A DNA stretch of 64,000 nucleotides from the NCBI RefSeq assembly GCF_025200715.1, contig NZ_CP104144.1, positions 930,001 through 994,000 on the forward strand. Direction: 5' to 3'. Of this stretch, positions 34,328-42,976 are shown in pieces. This DNA is from Rhizobium sullae (GTDB taxonomy: Bacteria > Pseudomonadota > Alphaproteobacteria > Rhizobiales > Rhizobiaceae). The translations under genes were made by a program, and so were the position numbers. The notes under the pieces are model-generated. The model did not search any database. It was given only the letters and a program-made list of their open reading frames with translations, and was not told the DNA's origin. How positions within the stretch are numbered: the first letter of the stretch is position 1; each line of letters begins with the position of its first letter.

Positions 34328-35158
34328 TTAGGACTTGATGCCACCGAAGAACCGGAAACCGAACTTCCAGTTCACGAAGAGATAGAGCACGATGACCGGC
34401 AGCGAATAAAGAAGCGAATAGGCGGCGAGCAACGTGACGATCGGCGTGCCGGCTTCGGAATAGAAGGAATAGATCGCAACGGAGGCGGGCATCAGATTGT
34501 CGCTTCGCAACAGGATGAAGGGGATGAGAAAGCTGCCCCAGATATTCACGAAGGCCCAGACGACGACCACGACGATGCCGGGCCGGATGACGGGCAAGGC
34601 GACATCGAAGAAGGCTTGAAGCGGCGAGGCGCCGGCAACCATGGCGCTTTCTTCATAGGAGCGCGGGATCCCATCGATGAAATCGCGAAGGATGAACATC
34701 GCCGTCGGCAGCAGGCCCCCGGCAAAGACCAGGATGACGGCAAGATGCGTATCGATGAGGCCTGCGGCCGACACGATCAGGAAGATCGGCACCATCGCCG
34801 CCGAGCCGGAGACCACGGACGAAAAGAGCAGCAGGACGTACGTGACCGCTCCCTTGCCCGGGATTGCGGACCGGGATAGCGCATAGGCGGCAAGCGTTGC
34901 GGCAGCGCCGACGAGAATGACGCCGCCGAAAGCCTGGATCAGGCTGTTGAACAGCGCCTGCATGGCGAAGCTGTTTTTGAAGACGGCCGCGAAGTTCGAG
35001 AGCGTGAATGGCGCCGGAATGGCAAGACCAAGTTCGGCGCGCGCGTTGAACGGCGCAAAGACAAACCAGATAAGCGGTAACGCGAATATGGCTCCGAGCA
35101 GCGCGGCAGCAACCGAAAAGCCGATGCGCCGCATATAGATTGTGCGCGATATCTGCAT
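34328..35158 (-). CDS. CUT1 sugar ABC transporter permease (MalG-like)
   Basis: Permease of 276 residues with six predicted membrane helices, beginning with a cytosolic tail and the helix GFSVAAALLGAIFALPLIWF. The coupling helix reads YEESAMVAGASPLQAFFDVA with the LPVIRPG that follows. The C-terminus GFRFFGGIKS resembles MalG-type ends (usually GLTAGAVKG). The start codon overlaps the stop of the other permease gene by one base (TGATG). It forms the channel with the 35158-36066 product. Confidence 0.92.
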   Translation of the reverse strand: MQISRTIYMRRIGFSVAAALLGAIFALPLIWFVFAPFNARAELGLAIPAPFTLSNFAAVFKNSFAMQALFNSLIQAFGGVILVGAAATLAAYALSRSAIPGKGAVTYVLLLFSSVVSGSAAMVPIFLIVSAAGLIDTHLAVILVFAGGLLPTAMFILRDFIDGIPRSYEESAMVAGASPLQAFFDVALPVIRPGIVVVVVWAFVNIWGSFLIPFILLRSDNLMPASVAIYSFYSEAGTPIVTLLAAYSLLYSLPVIVLYLFVNWKFGFRFFGGIKS

Positions 35159-36066
35159 CACTCGGCCTCCCCCGTCTTCTTGCGGGCGATGCGCAGATAA
35201 GCGAGTGCGAATACGAGATTGATGAGCATGATGACCACGCCGACGGCAGCACCTTTGCCGAATTCGAAATCCTTGAAGGCGATCCGGTAGGTATAGATGG
35301 AGAGGATCTCCGTGCGGTAGGACGGGCCGCCGTTTGTCAGCAGGAAGGGTGTGAAGACGTTGAAGGTCCACATGGTAATCAGGATCAGGTCCGTCACCAC
35401 ATGTCCGCGGATAAGCGGCAGGGCGATATCGCGCAGCTTCTGCCAGGAGGTTGCGCCGGCCACATCGGCAGCCTGGAAATAGCTCGGCGGGATCGACTGG
35501 AAAGCCGAGTTGAAAAGCATCATCGAGAAGGCGGCGCCGCGCCAGGTGTTGAAGAAGATGATGACCCAGAAGGGCTGCTGCAGCAGCCAGTCTCCCGGCG
35601 GCAGCCCGAGGCCGCGCATGATCATGTTCAAGGTGCCGTTGTCATAATCGAGGAAGGCGAACCAGGCAAAACCAATCACCACCTCCGGCAGGATCCAGGC
35701 TGCAATCACGGCCGTCTGGAGGAAGGATTTGGCGGTTGGCGAAGCCGACTGGCTGAGCCAGGCAAGGATAAGGCCGAGCAGTGCCTGGCCGACGAGCGCT
35801 GACAGCAGCACGAACTGGATCGTCAGGATCAATGAAAAGCCGAATTGGCCGCGGGTGAAGAAGGTCGCGGGATTGAAGAGCGCGAGATAATTCTGCAGAC
35901 CGACGAAATCCGGATCGAGCGCCGTGCGGCCAAGGAGAGTCCGGTTCGTGAAGGAAACGAAGATCACCCAGAAGAAGGGAATGATGACGAATACACCGAC
36001 CAGTACTGCGGCGGGCGCCAGAAAAACCGCGCCCCCGCGCGTGGAAAGCAGGGAGAACTTCTTCAT
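35158..36066 (-). CDS. CUT1 sugar ABC transporter permease (MalF-like)
   Basis: Permease of 302 residues with six predicted helices (first: GGAVFLAPAAVLVGVFVIIP). The cytosolic coupling loop is YFQAADVAGATSWQKLRDIA with LPLIRG following. ATG at 36066 starts the typical MKKFSLLSTRGG N-terminus; the open frame extends to 36219 but has no ribosome-binding site and would run back toward the binding-protein gene. An 82-base gap separates it from that gene. Confidence 0.92.
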   Translation of the reverse strand: MKKFSLLSTRGGAVFLAPAAVLVGVFVIIPFFWVIFVSFTNRTLLGRTALDPDFVGLQNYLALFNPATFFTRGQFGFSLILTIQFVLLSALVGQALLGLILAWLSQSASPTAKSFLQTAVIAAWILPEVVIGFAWFAFLDYDNGTLNMIMRGLGLPPGDWLLQQPFWVIIFFNTWRGAAFSMMLFNSAFQSIPPSYFQAADVAGATSWQKLRDIALPLIRGHVVTDLILITMWTFNVFTPFLLTNGGPSYRTEILSIYTYRIAFKDFEFGKGAAVGVVIMLINLVFALAYLRIARKKTGEAE

Positions 36067-36148
36067 GCTTGAAAACCCGATGGCGGTTTGCGGCGTCCGC
36101 TCAATTGCGGCCCGGCCGCTAAACCGGCCGGGTGCAGCTTTCGATCGT

Positions 36149-37510
36149 TCAAAGACGGCTGACCGTATTTTCTTCGCCGACGATGGCGATAACGGCGGCC
36201 CTGTACTGGGCCATCGCATCTTCCGGCGACATTTCGCCGGAGACGACGCTTTCTGTCATGCGCTGTATCTCGGTGGAGACCTTGTTGTAATTGGCATCGT
36301 TAGGACGTGCCGTCGTGATCGGCAGCAGCGATTTTGCCGTGTCCGTCAGGAACGGCGAGTTCGGGATTGCTACGTCGTCACGGATGCGGATTGCCGGCTG
36401 GATTTCCTGGAACGCCGTCAATTGCTCCTTACTATTCATGAAGGAGAGCAGTTCCCAGGACTCCTTCGGCGCATCCGTATGCGGATTGATGACGAAACCG
36501 GTGCCGCCGGAGACGGTGACGAAGTCCTGACCGCGCAGGCCCTTGCCGGGCTGGGCTGCCGGCATCTTCTTCCACGTCATGACCTTGTCGCGGTCGGCGA
36601 CGGCAAATTCGGCTCCCGGCGCCGTCACAGAACGGTAGAACCAGTCGCCTTCCACAAGCATGGCCGTCTTGCCGTCGCGGAAGTTCGCGAAGGTGCGGTT
36701 GCGGCCATCAGCCAGAAGCTGGGCGCGCTGGTCGCCGAGCTTGTCGTCGACATAGATGGTCTTGTAAAGCTTCAGCGTATCGAGAATGCCTTGGCTCGCG
36801 ACGATATACTTGCCGTTTTCGTCGGTGACCTGCTCGCCGGTGCCGAGAAGCGCCATCCAGTAGCCTTGCATGGTCGTCGCTTCGCCCATGGAAACGCCGG
36901 CATTCAGTTGCAGCGGGAAGGAATCCGGATTGGCAGCCTTGATCTTGCGCGCAGCCTCAAGCAGCTCGTCCCAGGATTTCGGCTGCCAGCTATCGGCATC
37001 GAGGCCGGCCTTCTGGAAGAGGTCCTTACGCACAAAGATCATGCGGGCGTCGGTGCCGAGCGCGATGCCGTAAGGCTTGCCCTGATAGCTCATCAGCGCT
37101 TTGATGCCGTCGCCGATATGGCTCCAGCCTTCCCAGTTGTTCACCTCCGACCCCGCAATGTCTTCAAGCGGTTTCAGAAGCCCGCCTTGAACGAAGCTCG
37201 GTATGAGGAAGCCATCGAAAGCCGAGATATCCGGACCGGCGGCGGTCGAGAAATCGAGCGCCAGTTGCTGCGTCAACTGTTCGTCTTCGCCGCCGAACTG
37301 GGTGAGTTTGACGGTGACATCCTTGCCCTCAGCCTTCATCTTTTCGGTGAAGGCCGGGATGATCTTGTTTTGGATCCATTCCGCCGTGCCGCTGTTCACG
37401 CCGCCGACGACGCAACGGCAGGTGATGGCGAGATCGGTGGCCATGACCGGACCCGACAGCGCGATCACCGCCGAAGCCCCCAGCAATAAAGACTGAATGC
37501 TCTTGCGCAT
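36149..37510 (-). CDS. Periplasmic sugar-binding protein (SBP family 1)
   Basis: Secreted binding protein of 453 residues for the CUT1 importer. The signal peptide is MRKSIQSLLLGASAVIALSG with cleavage after VMA before TDLAIT. Features include WIQNKIIPAFTEKMKAEGKD, GPDISAFDGFLIPSFVQGG, the SWDELLEAARKIKA helix and GKTAMLVEGDWFYRS, typical of this family. The ATG at 37510 has GGGAGGA at good distance. It is the first gene of the importer operon and diverges from the LacI regulator gene; a LacI-type operator sits about 115 bases upstream. The substrate is probably an oligosaccharide or glycoside, given the GH38-like enzyme next door. Confidence 0.92.
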   Translation of the reverse strand: MRKSIQSLLLGASAVIALSGPVMATDLAITCRCVVGGVNSGTAEWIQNKIIPAFTEKMKAEGKDVTVKLTQFGGEDEQLTQQLALDFSTAAGPDISAFDGFLIPSFVQGGLLKPLEDIAGSEVNNWEGWSHIGDGIKALMSYQGKPYGIALGTDARMIFVRKDLFQKAGLDADSWQPKSWDELLEAARKIKAANPDSFPLQLNAGVSMGEATTMQGYWMALLGTGEQVTDENGKYIVASQGILDTLKLYKTIYVDDKLGDQRAQLLADGRNRTFANFRDGKTAMLVEGDWFYRSVTAPGAEFAVADRDKVMTWKKMPAAQPGKGLRGQDFVTVSGGTGFVINPHTDAPKESWELLSFMNSKEQLTAFQEIQPAIRIRDDVAIPNSPFLTDTAKSLLPITTARPNDANYNKVSTEIQRMTESVVSGEMSPEDAMAQYRAAVIAIVGEENTVSRL

Positions 37511-37622
37511 TGCAATTCCTCCCAAGAATTGGCCCGGATTCGGCCGGACGCCTTTTCGGTTTCGATACCTCGGGACTGGCTGGAACCTCCTTCAAGCCAT
37601 ACCCGCCTCATCCGCCCTCAAG

Positions 37623-37640
37623 AATGAACACGCTTTCATT
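37623..37640. promoter_or_regulatory. LacI-type operator 1 in the divergent region
   Basis: AATGAACACGCTTTCATT is an 18-base inverted repeat (AATGAA / TTCATT) with a central CG, the classic layout of LacI/GalR operators. It matches operator 2 at 37772-37789 at 16 of 18 positions. It lies 113 bases before the binding-protein start, where it could block or activate the importer promoter. Confidence 0.65.
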
Positions 37641-37771
37641 TTTGTCAACACTACGGACGACGAGGACTGGAATATTCGACGAGCGGAGACGCCGATATGA
37701 TCAAAATCGCGCATTTCTCTGAAAATTGCTGCCAAATACTTGACGCCATACCGTTCGCAAGTCCACGATTG

Positions 37772-37789
37772 AATGAACACGTTTTCAAT
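37772..37789. promoter_or_regulatory. LacI-type operator 2 in front of the regulator gene
   Basis: AATGAACACGTTTTCAAT is the second copy of the site at 37623-37640, ending 18 bases before the LacI start codon. The centre-to-centre distance is 149 bases, about 14 helical turns, which would allow DNA looping by a tetrameric or paired repressor. Binding by the adjacent LacI protein is inferred. Confidence 0.65.
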
Positions 37790-37807
37790 TCCGGCCTGAA
37801 CATTTCA

Positions 37808-38848
37808 ATGAGCGAACGAAACGACAGAAAAGTGACCCGAGCGACCGCCGATCTTGTGGCGCGTGAAGCCAATGTTTCGCGGATTGCCGTTTCGCGCGCG
37901 TTCAACCCCAATGCATCTTTGAAGCCTGAAAAGCGCGATCGCATTCTGAAGATTGCCCGGGAGTTGAACTATACGCCGGATATGGCGGCGCGTTCCCTGG
38001 TGACAAGACGTTCGCATCTTGTCGGCATGATCGTGCCTGACGTCTGCAGCCCGTGGGAAAGCCAGGAAATCGACGCGCTGACGACTGCCTTGCAAGCGGA
38101 GGGTTTTGCGACATTGCTGTTCAAGGTCAAGGCCGACTTCAGCATGGACCAGACCCTGCTCACCTATATGCGCGGATTCAATCCGGATTCGGTGATTGCC
38201 TTCACTGAGAATGTGGAACCGGCCGTCCTTAGTGGATTTCTCGATCGCGCCGTGCCGGTCTACATCATTTATGACGATGCGGAAGAGTTTGCCGCGAAGC
38301 GATCTACCAGTCTCTACGACCGGCTGGTCGTGCGGCAGAAGGAGGGCATCGAGCAGGCCGTTGCATTGCTGCAAGGTTATGGCGCCCGCCGCGTTGCCTA
38401 TCTTGGCGGCAAGCGGCAGTCGCTCGCCAATACCGAGCGCGAGCGCATTATCACGCAGGTTCTGGCCGAGCGCGGAATGGCGCCGCCGGTCGTCGTACCT
38501 GGCGATTACACATACGACACCGCCTACCGTGCGACGCTCGACCTCTTTCGTGTCGGTGATGGAGCCGACGCAATTTTCGCCTCCAACGACGTCGCTGCGT
38601 TCGGTGCAATCGATGCGTTGCGCCACGAACTTTCCCTGTCGGTGCCGGGCGACGTCAAGGTCGTCGGCTTTGACGACATCCCGCAGTCGCATTGGAAAAG
38701 CTACAACCTCACCACCGTCCGGATCGATCTTGCAGATCGGGTCCGGGCGCTCGTCCGGCTGATCCTCAGGCGGCTAAAGACACCCGGCGCCGACCCCCTG
38801 GTCGAGACGCTGAGCACACGCCTTGTCGTGCGCGGCACGGTGGGCTGA
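37808..38848 (+). CDS. LacI-family transcriptional regulator
   Basis: Repressor of 346 residues. The N-terminal helix-turn-helix is TADLVAREANVSRIAVSRAF with the hinge region LNYTPDMAARSLVTRRSHLV; this is followed by the periplasmic-binding-like effector domain (VGMIVPDVCSPWESQEIDAL, DAIFASNDVAAFGAIDAL, VVGFDDIPQSHW). ATG 37808 begins shortly before the HTH; an open frame back to 37697 has no support and would cover operator 2. It diverges from the sugar importer and is followed after five bases by the DUF5054 gene, so it probably regulates both units in response to the imported sugar. Confidence 0.92.
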   Translation: MSERNDRKVTRATADLVAREANVSRIAVSRAFNPNASLKPEKRDRILKIARELNYTPDMAARSLVTRRSHLVGMIVPDVCSPWESQEIDALTTALQAEGFATLLFKVKADFSMDQTLLTYMRGFNPDSVIAFTENVEPAVLSGFLDRAVPVYIIYDDAEEFAAKRSTSLYDRLVVRQKEGIEQAVALLQGYGARRVAYLGGKRQSLANTERERIITQVLAERGMAPPVVVPGDYTYDTAYRATLDLFRVGDGADAIFASNDVAAFGAIDALRHELSLSVPGDVKVVGFDDIPQSHWKSYNLTTVRIDLADRVRALVRLILRRLKTPGADPLVETLSTRLVVRGTVG

Positions 38849-38853
38849 ATGGA

Positions 38854-40794
38854 ATGCGAATGACAGAAAAGCGCGTGCATCTGGTCTTCAAGACCCATCT
38901 CGACATCGGCTTCACCGACCACGCCGAAAAGGTCCGCCGCCAGTATCATGAGCGCTTCATTCCGCAAGCGATCGAAACCGGCGCGCATTTCTACGCAGAA
39001 AATCCCGATGCCCCGAAATTCATCTGGACCACCGGCGCGTGGCTGATCTGGGACCATCTGAATTCGTGCGCGCCGGAAGAGGTGGCAAAACTGGAGCAGG
39101 CGATCGAGCGCGGCCTGATCCGCTGGCACGGCCTTCCGTTCACGACCCATACGGAGCTCATGTCGCCGGATCTTTTCCGGGCCGGGCTTTCTTATTCGCA
39201 GGAATTGGATCGCCGCTTCGGCAAGAAGACGATTGCTGCCAAGATGACGGATGTGCCAGGGCATACGCTCGGCATGGTGCCGCTGCTGGCCGAGGCCGGG
39301 CTCCGTTTCCTGCATCTCGGCGTCAACACCGCCTCGCCGCCGCCGGAGGTGCCCGATATCTTTCGCTGGCGCGCACCCGGCGGCGAAGAAATCGTCGTCA
39401 TGTATCAGCGCTCCTACGGCGAAACATACTTCCCGGATGAGTTTGCGGATGGTCTCGGCTTTGCGCACACAAGTGACAATATAGGCCCGCAAAGCGTGCC
39501 GCAGACAGCCGACGTCTATCGGCAAATGCACCAGCGTGACCCGGACGCCACCATCCGTGCCGCGACACTTGACGATTACGGCGCGCTTCTTTGGGAAGCG
39601 CGCGAACGCTTCCCCATCATAGAATTCGAACTCGGCGACAGTTGGATCCACGGCAGTGGCAGCGATCCGCAGAAAACCGCGCAGTTTCTCGCCTTGCAGA
39701 GGATCTACGACCGCTTCGCAGCAGAGGGCCTGAATTCCAGCCGCCTCGCATTCGGCCGAAAGCTGACGATGGTTGCAGAACATACCTGTGGCGTCGACAT
39801 CAAATCCTATCTCCGCGACCATCAGGCCTGGTCCCGCAAGGATTTCGAAACGGCCCGAAAGAGCGATTACCGCTTTGCCTACACCGAGGCGTCCTGGGAA
39901 GAACAGCGCGCCTATCTCGATGACGCCGTCCGGCAGTTGGATGGCGCGGATGCAAAGGCCGCGCAGGCCGTCCTTGCCGAGCTTTCTACACCTGCATTGA
40001 TCTCGGGGATCTCGGGCAGGGAGCAGACGACCCGCCTGACCGTCGACGGCTGGACCATCGATCTCGATCCTGTAACGGGCGATATTTCCGCTCTTGTGGC
40101 GCCTGCCGGCAGGAAGATTGCCGGCCGGGGCGGATCGCTGATCGCCTATCGCTACGAGAGCTATGATGCCGGCGATGTCGCCCGGCATATGGATACATAC
40201 CTCACGCACCGTCAGGAATGGGCGATCCTCGATCACGACAAGCCGGGCCTTGCCCGCTCCGGTGCAGCCTTATCGAGGGCCCATATGCCGACATTGGAGA
40301 GGGCCTTTCCGGCAGGCGTGCTGCTTGCGATGCCTGAAGAAGCGGTCAGCCGATCCGGTGCGCCGGCCCGTGTCACGCTGCAATTTTTATCGCGTGGCGA
40401 TGCGCTCGAGCTTCGGCTGACAATGTATTCAAAAGCGGCAAACCGCATGCCGGAGGCAAGCTTTCTTTCCTTCACGCCGGAGGCGGAGGCCGAATGGAGC
40501 CTGCGCAAGATGGGGCTCTGGCACAAGTCGGGGAACATTGCTCGAAGCGGCGGCGCTCAACTCCAGGCCGTCACCGGCGTTCGCGCCAATATGGATGGGG
40601 CCTTGCTGTCGATCGAGCCGCTCGATACGCCGCTTGTCGCGCCGCAAAGTTGGGATTTCATGACTTTCTGCAAGGAACGTCCTGATTTCGCAGACGGTGT
40701 GCGTTTCAACCTGCACAACAACAAATGGGGGACGAATTTCCCCATGTGGTGGGAGGGCGATTTTTCGGCGCGCTACCGGATCACGGTCACATAG
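38854..40794 (+). CDS. DUF5054 protein, GH38-like glycosidase candidate
   Basis: Cytosolic protein of 646 residues related to the N-terminal domain of GH38 alpha-mannosidases. The metal site motif HLDIGFTD has His15 and Asp17, as in HxDxG of GH38; KMTDVPGHTLGMVPLLAEAG carries the Asp that would be the nucleophile; VAEHTCGVDIKSYL supplies a further histidine. The second half (about residues 390-646) is a beta-sandwich domain ending in FNLHNNKWGTNFPMWWEGDF. There is no signal peptide, so the substrate must be imported, consistent with the divergent CUT1 importer. It follows the LacI gene by five bases. ATG 38854 or the ATG two codons later are both possible. Activity is inferred; DUF5054 has no firmly established function that I know of. 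Confidence 0.83.
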   Translation: MRMTEKRVHLVFKTHLDIGFTDHAEKVRRQYHERFIPQAIETGAHFYAENPDAPKFIWTTGAWLIWDHLNSCAPEEVAKLEQAIERGLIRWHGLPFTTHTELMSPDLFRAGLSYSQELDRRFGKKTIAAKMTDVPGHTLGMVPLLAEAGLRFLHLGVNTASPPPEVPDIFRWRAPGGEEIVVMYQRSYGETYFPDEFADGLGFAHTSDNIGPQSVPQTADVYRQMHQRDPDATIRAATLDDYGALLWEARERFPIIEFELGDSWIHGSGSDPQKTAQFLALQRIYDRFAAEGLNSSRLAFGRKLTMVAEHTCGVDIKSYLRDHQAWSRKDFETARKSDYRFAYTEASWEEQRAYLDDAVRQLDGADAKAAQAVLAELSTPALISGISGREQTTRLTVDGWTIDLDPVTGDISALVAPAGRKIAGRGGSLIAYRYESYDAGDVARHMDTYLTHRQEWAILDHDKPGLARSGAALSRAHMPTLERAFPAGVLLAMPEEAVSRSGAPARVTLQFLSRGDALELRLTMYSKAANRMPEASFLSFTPEAEAEWSLRKMGLWHKSGNIARSGGAQLQAVTGVRANMDGALLSIEPLDTPLVAPQSWDFMTFCKERPDFADGVRFNLHNNKWGTNFPMWWEGDFSARYRITVT

Positions 40795-40888
40795 GTGCCC
40801 CAGGGCATATATTAGGTCACGGAAATACAGTAGCCGCCGGATACCAATGTCGTAAGAAATTACATTGGCAGCAGCCGAAGGATCGCTG

Positions 40889-41488
40889 TTATGTGCGGCA
40901 AAGCTTTCTGAATGCGTTAGTCGCGGCCGTTGCTCTTGCGCTGACGTCCCCGTCAGAAGGAACGGGGAGGGTGCCGATGACCCGCCTGATCTGCAGATCG
41001 CCGATCAGCAGGCTTATAAACCACTCGGCCGCCAGGCTTGCCGAGGGCGCAGCCATCGCGCCGGTCTCTAGGCCGCGCTCGATTAATTTCTCGATCAGCG
41101 GAAAGACGGAATCGCGGCCCGCGGCGGCTATCGTCGCACCAAGTTCGCCGCCATCGTCGGCAGCGGCAGCTCTGTTCAGGGAAATCGCTTTCTCCCCAAG
41201 AAGCATCGAAAGCAAGATCGGAGCGACCGCCTCAAGGGCCGTCAAAGGATCGGCTCTATCCATAACCGCCGCATCAAGCGCCGCCTTCGTTGCCTTGGCA
41301 TTGCTTTCGACCATTGTCTTGAACAAGGCATTCTTGTCTGCGTACCAGCGATAGAGCGTTTCGTTTGATGCTTTCGCCTCCTTAGCAATGGCGAGCATGG
41401 AAGTGCCGCCATAGCCTCTCTCTCGCAGAAGCTTATAGGCCGCCTTCTCAATTGCGGCGCGACGCTTGGCTTTAATCTCTTCCTGCAT
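40889..41488 (-). CDS. TetR-family transcriptional regulator
   Basis: Repressor of 199 residues. The HTH is AAYKLLRERGYGGTSMLAIA followed by KEAKASNETLYRWYADKNAL; the rest is an all-helical ligand domain (C-terminal region of the AefR type). ATG 41488 has GGAGG at good spacing, so the longer frame to 41536 is not used. It diverges from the DUF1772 gene at 41578, with two GTACA-type inverted repeats between them, the usual layout of a TetR repressor controlling its neighbour. Convergent with the DUF5054 gene (94-base gap). Confidence 0.9.
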   Translation of the reverse strand: MQEEIKAKRRAAIEKAAYKLLRERGYGGTSMLAIAKEAKASNETLYRWYADKNALFKTMVESNAKATKAALDAAVMDRADPLTALEAVAPILLSMLLGEKAISLNRAAAADDGGELGATIAAAGRDSVFPLIEKLIERGLETGAMAAPSASLAAEWFISLLIGDLQIRRVIGTLPVPSDGDVSARATAATNAFRKLCRT

Positions 41489-41518
41489 TCCAACCTCCGA
41501 AATCCCTTGACTGGAACC

Positions 41519-41560
41519 GTACACATCTATACGCATGGGTAAAGGTGTACAGATATGTAC
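41519..41560. promoter_or_regulatory. Two GTACA-type inverted repeats between tetR and the DUF1772 gene
   Basis: Site 1, GTACACATCTATAC (41519-41532), is an imperfect repeat; site 2, GTACAGATATGTAC (41547-41560), is a perfect GTACA-n4-TGTAC repeat. They lie 28 bases apart centre to centre, in the only promoter space for both genes. Two dimer sites of this size fit a TetR-family operator. Confidence 0.5.
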
Positions 41561-41577
41561 GGATAGGAGGAGGGCAA

Positions 41578-42066
41578 ATGCCCAGGGTGGTTACCGGATT
41601 TGCGGTCATGTCGATCGTCTTCTGCGGGGCGATCTTCGGATTCTTTTATGCTTGGGTTTGCTCCACAATGTGGGGCCTCGATCAAGCCGACCCACGCGTG
41701 GCGATTGCGGCCATGCAAGCGATGAACGCGTCGGTTCGCAACATGGTTTTCTTTCCGGCGTTTTTTCTGACGCCAGCTATTCTGGGGCTGACCGCCATCC
41801 TGACGAATCTCAAGGGTCATAAGGTGTCTGCGTGCTGGTTTGCATCGGCGACGGGCGTCTATCTGATATTCGGCCTCTTTCTCACGCTCACAGTGAACGT
41901 ACCCATGAACAAAGCGTTGTCTGAGATCGCCCTGCCCGATGACGTCGAGACTGCGCGCAAGATATGGCGTGATTACTCACAAAGATGGCAGTTCTGGAAT
42001 CAGGCGAGAACTGCCGCCTCAGGTATCGCGCTGGCTTTTGCGGGTTTAGGTCTCGCGAAGTTGTAA
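41578..42066 (+). CDS. DUF1772-type small membrane protein
   Basis: Membrane protein of 162 residues with four predicted helices: VVTGFAVMSIVFCGAIFGFF, then VFFPAFFLTPAILGLTAIL, ACWFASATGVYLIFGLFLTL and a C-terminal ASGIALAFAGLGLA. A conserved N-x-P motif (NVPMNKAL) and WRDYSQRWQFWNQARTAAS before the last helix are typical of DUF1772 (anthrone-oxygenase-like) proteins. ATG 41578 follows GGAGGAGGG. It is likely under control of the divergent TetR protein. Function in bacteria is not established. Confidence 0.82.
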   Translation: MPRVVTGFAVMSIVFCGAIFGFFYAWVCSTMWGLDQADPRVAIAAMQAMNASVRNMVFFPAFFLTPAILGLTAILTNLKGHKVSACWFASATGVYLIFGLFLTLTVNVPMNKALSEIALPDDVETARKIWRDYSQRWQFWNQARTAASGIALAFAGLGLAKL

Positions 42067-42205
42067 GGAAGCGGACTGGACGACCGCATGGATCGGACCT
42101 TCTTATCCGTTGTGCCATTCCGGATACTAATATATTACTCCTTGTAAATCTCATGGGGACGGCAATCAATTGCTGTTTCCTGCAGTGTTTTGACGGAGCG
42201 ATTTG

Positions 42206-42976
42206 ATGGGCGAAACGCGTAAAAAGCGCTCCTTAGCAGGTGTTACGCACTTCTCCCATCAACGCGCCACGGCACCCCGGGCCGCGACCCTCGTCTACAA
42301 TGCTTTGCGCAACGACATCCTTTCGCTGCGTCGCAAGCCGATGGATCTGCTCAGCGAGAAAGCGCTCGAGGCACAGTTCGGCGTCAGCCGGACGCCGATC
42401 CGCGAGGCGATCCTGCGTCTATCCGACGATGGCCTCGTCGATATCTTTCCGCAATCCGGCACGTTTGTTTCACGCATTCCGCGCCATGCGCTCTATGAGG
42501 CGATCCTCGTGCGCAAAGCTCTCGAGACGACCACTGTCGGCCTTGCCGTCGAGAAGATGACGCCCGCCGGCATCCGTCTGCTCGATCGCAATGTCGATGA
42601 TCTTGGCGCCTGCCTTCGCGATGGCGACGTGACAGCATTCCACCTGTTTGACAAGGACTTCCACAAGCTGATCAGCGATATCGCCGGTTTCCCCGGCATC
42701 TGGGCAATCATCGAGCAGGTCAAGGTGCACAGCGACCGTTACCGCCTCCTGACGCTGCCACGGGAAGGCCGCCTTGCGCGCGTCATCGAAGAGCATTCGG
42801 CGGTCATCGGCTGCATGCGCAACGGCGACAAGAAGGGTGCCGTAGAGGCTATGGAACTCCATCTCGGCAGGCTTCTATATGAGGTCGAAAGGGCCGAAAT
42901 CTGGGATCAGAATTACTTTATCGAGGATGCGAAAAACCCCTTGGTATCCGCTGAAAAGAAAGGACATTTTCAATGA
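42206..42976 (+). CDS. GntR-family (FCD) transcriptional regulator of the kdu operon
   Basis: Regulator of 256 residues. After a 25-residue basic tail comes the winged HTH (LVYNALRNDILSLRRKPMDL, LSEKALEAQFGVSRTPIREA, ILRLSDDGLVDIFPQSGTFV) and then the FCD domain (VRKALETTTVGLAVEKMTPA, LFDKDFHKLISDIAGFPGIW, VIEEHSAVIGCMRNGDKKGA). ATG 42206 has GGAG upstream. Its stop overlaps the kduI start (ATGA), so regulator and enzymes are co-transcribed; it probably responds to a hexuronate intermediate. A short palindrome TAATATATTA at 42128-42137 is a possible site. Confidence 0.9.
   Translation: MGETRKKRSLAGVTHFSHQRATAPRAATLVYNALRNDILSLRRKPMDLLSEKALEAQFGVSRTPIREAILRLSDDGLVDIFPQSGTFVSRIPRHALYEAILVRKALETTTVGLAVEKMTPAGIRLLDRNVDDLGACLRDGDVTAFHLFDKDFHKLISDIAGFPGIWAIIEQVKVHSDRYRLLTLPREGRLARVIEEHSAVIGCMRNGDKKGAVEAMELHLGRLLYEVERAEIWDQNYFIEDAKNPLVSAEKKGHFQ

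Noticed and set aside
35924..37489. A 521-codon open frame on the plus strand
   Set aside because: Antisense to the sugar-binding-protein gene and the start of the permease gene; codon bias artefact.
38701..40236. A 511-codon open frame on the minus strand
   Set aside because: Antisense to the DUF5054 gene, which carries the GH38-like metal-site motif on the plus strand.
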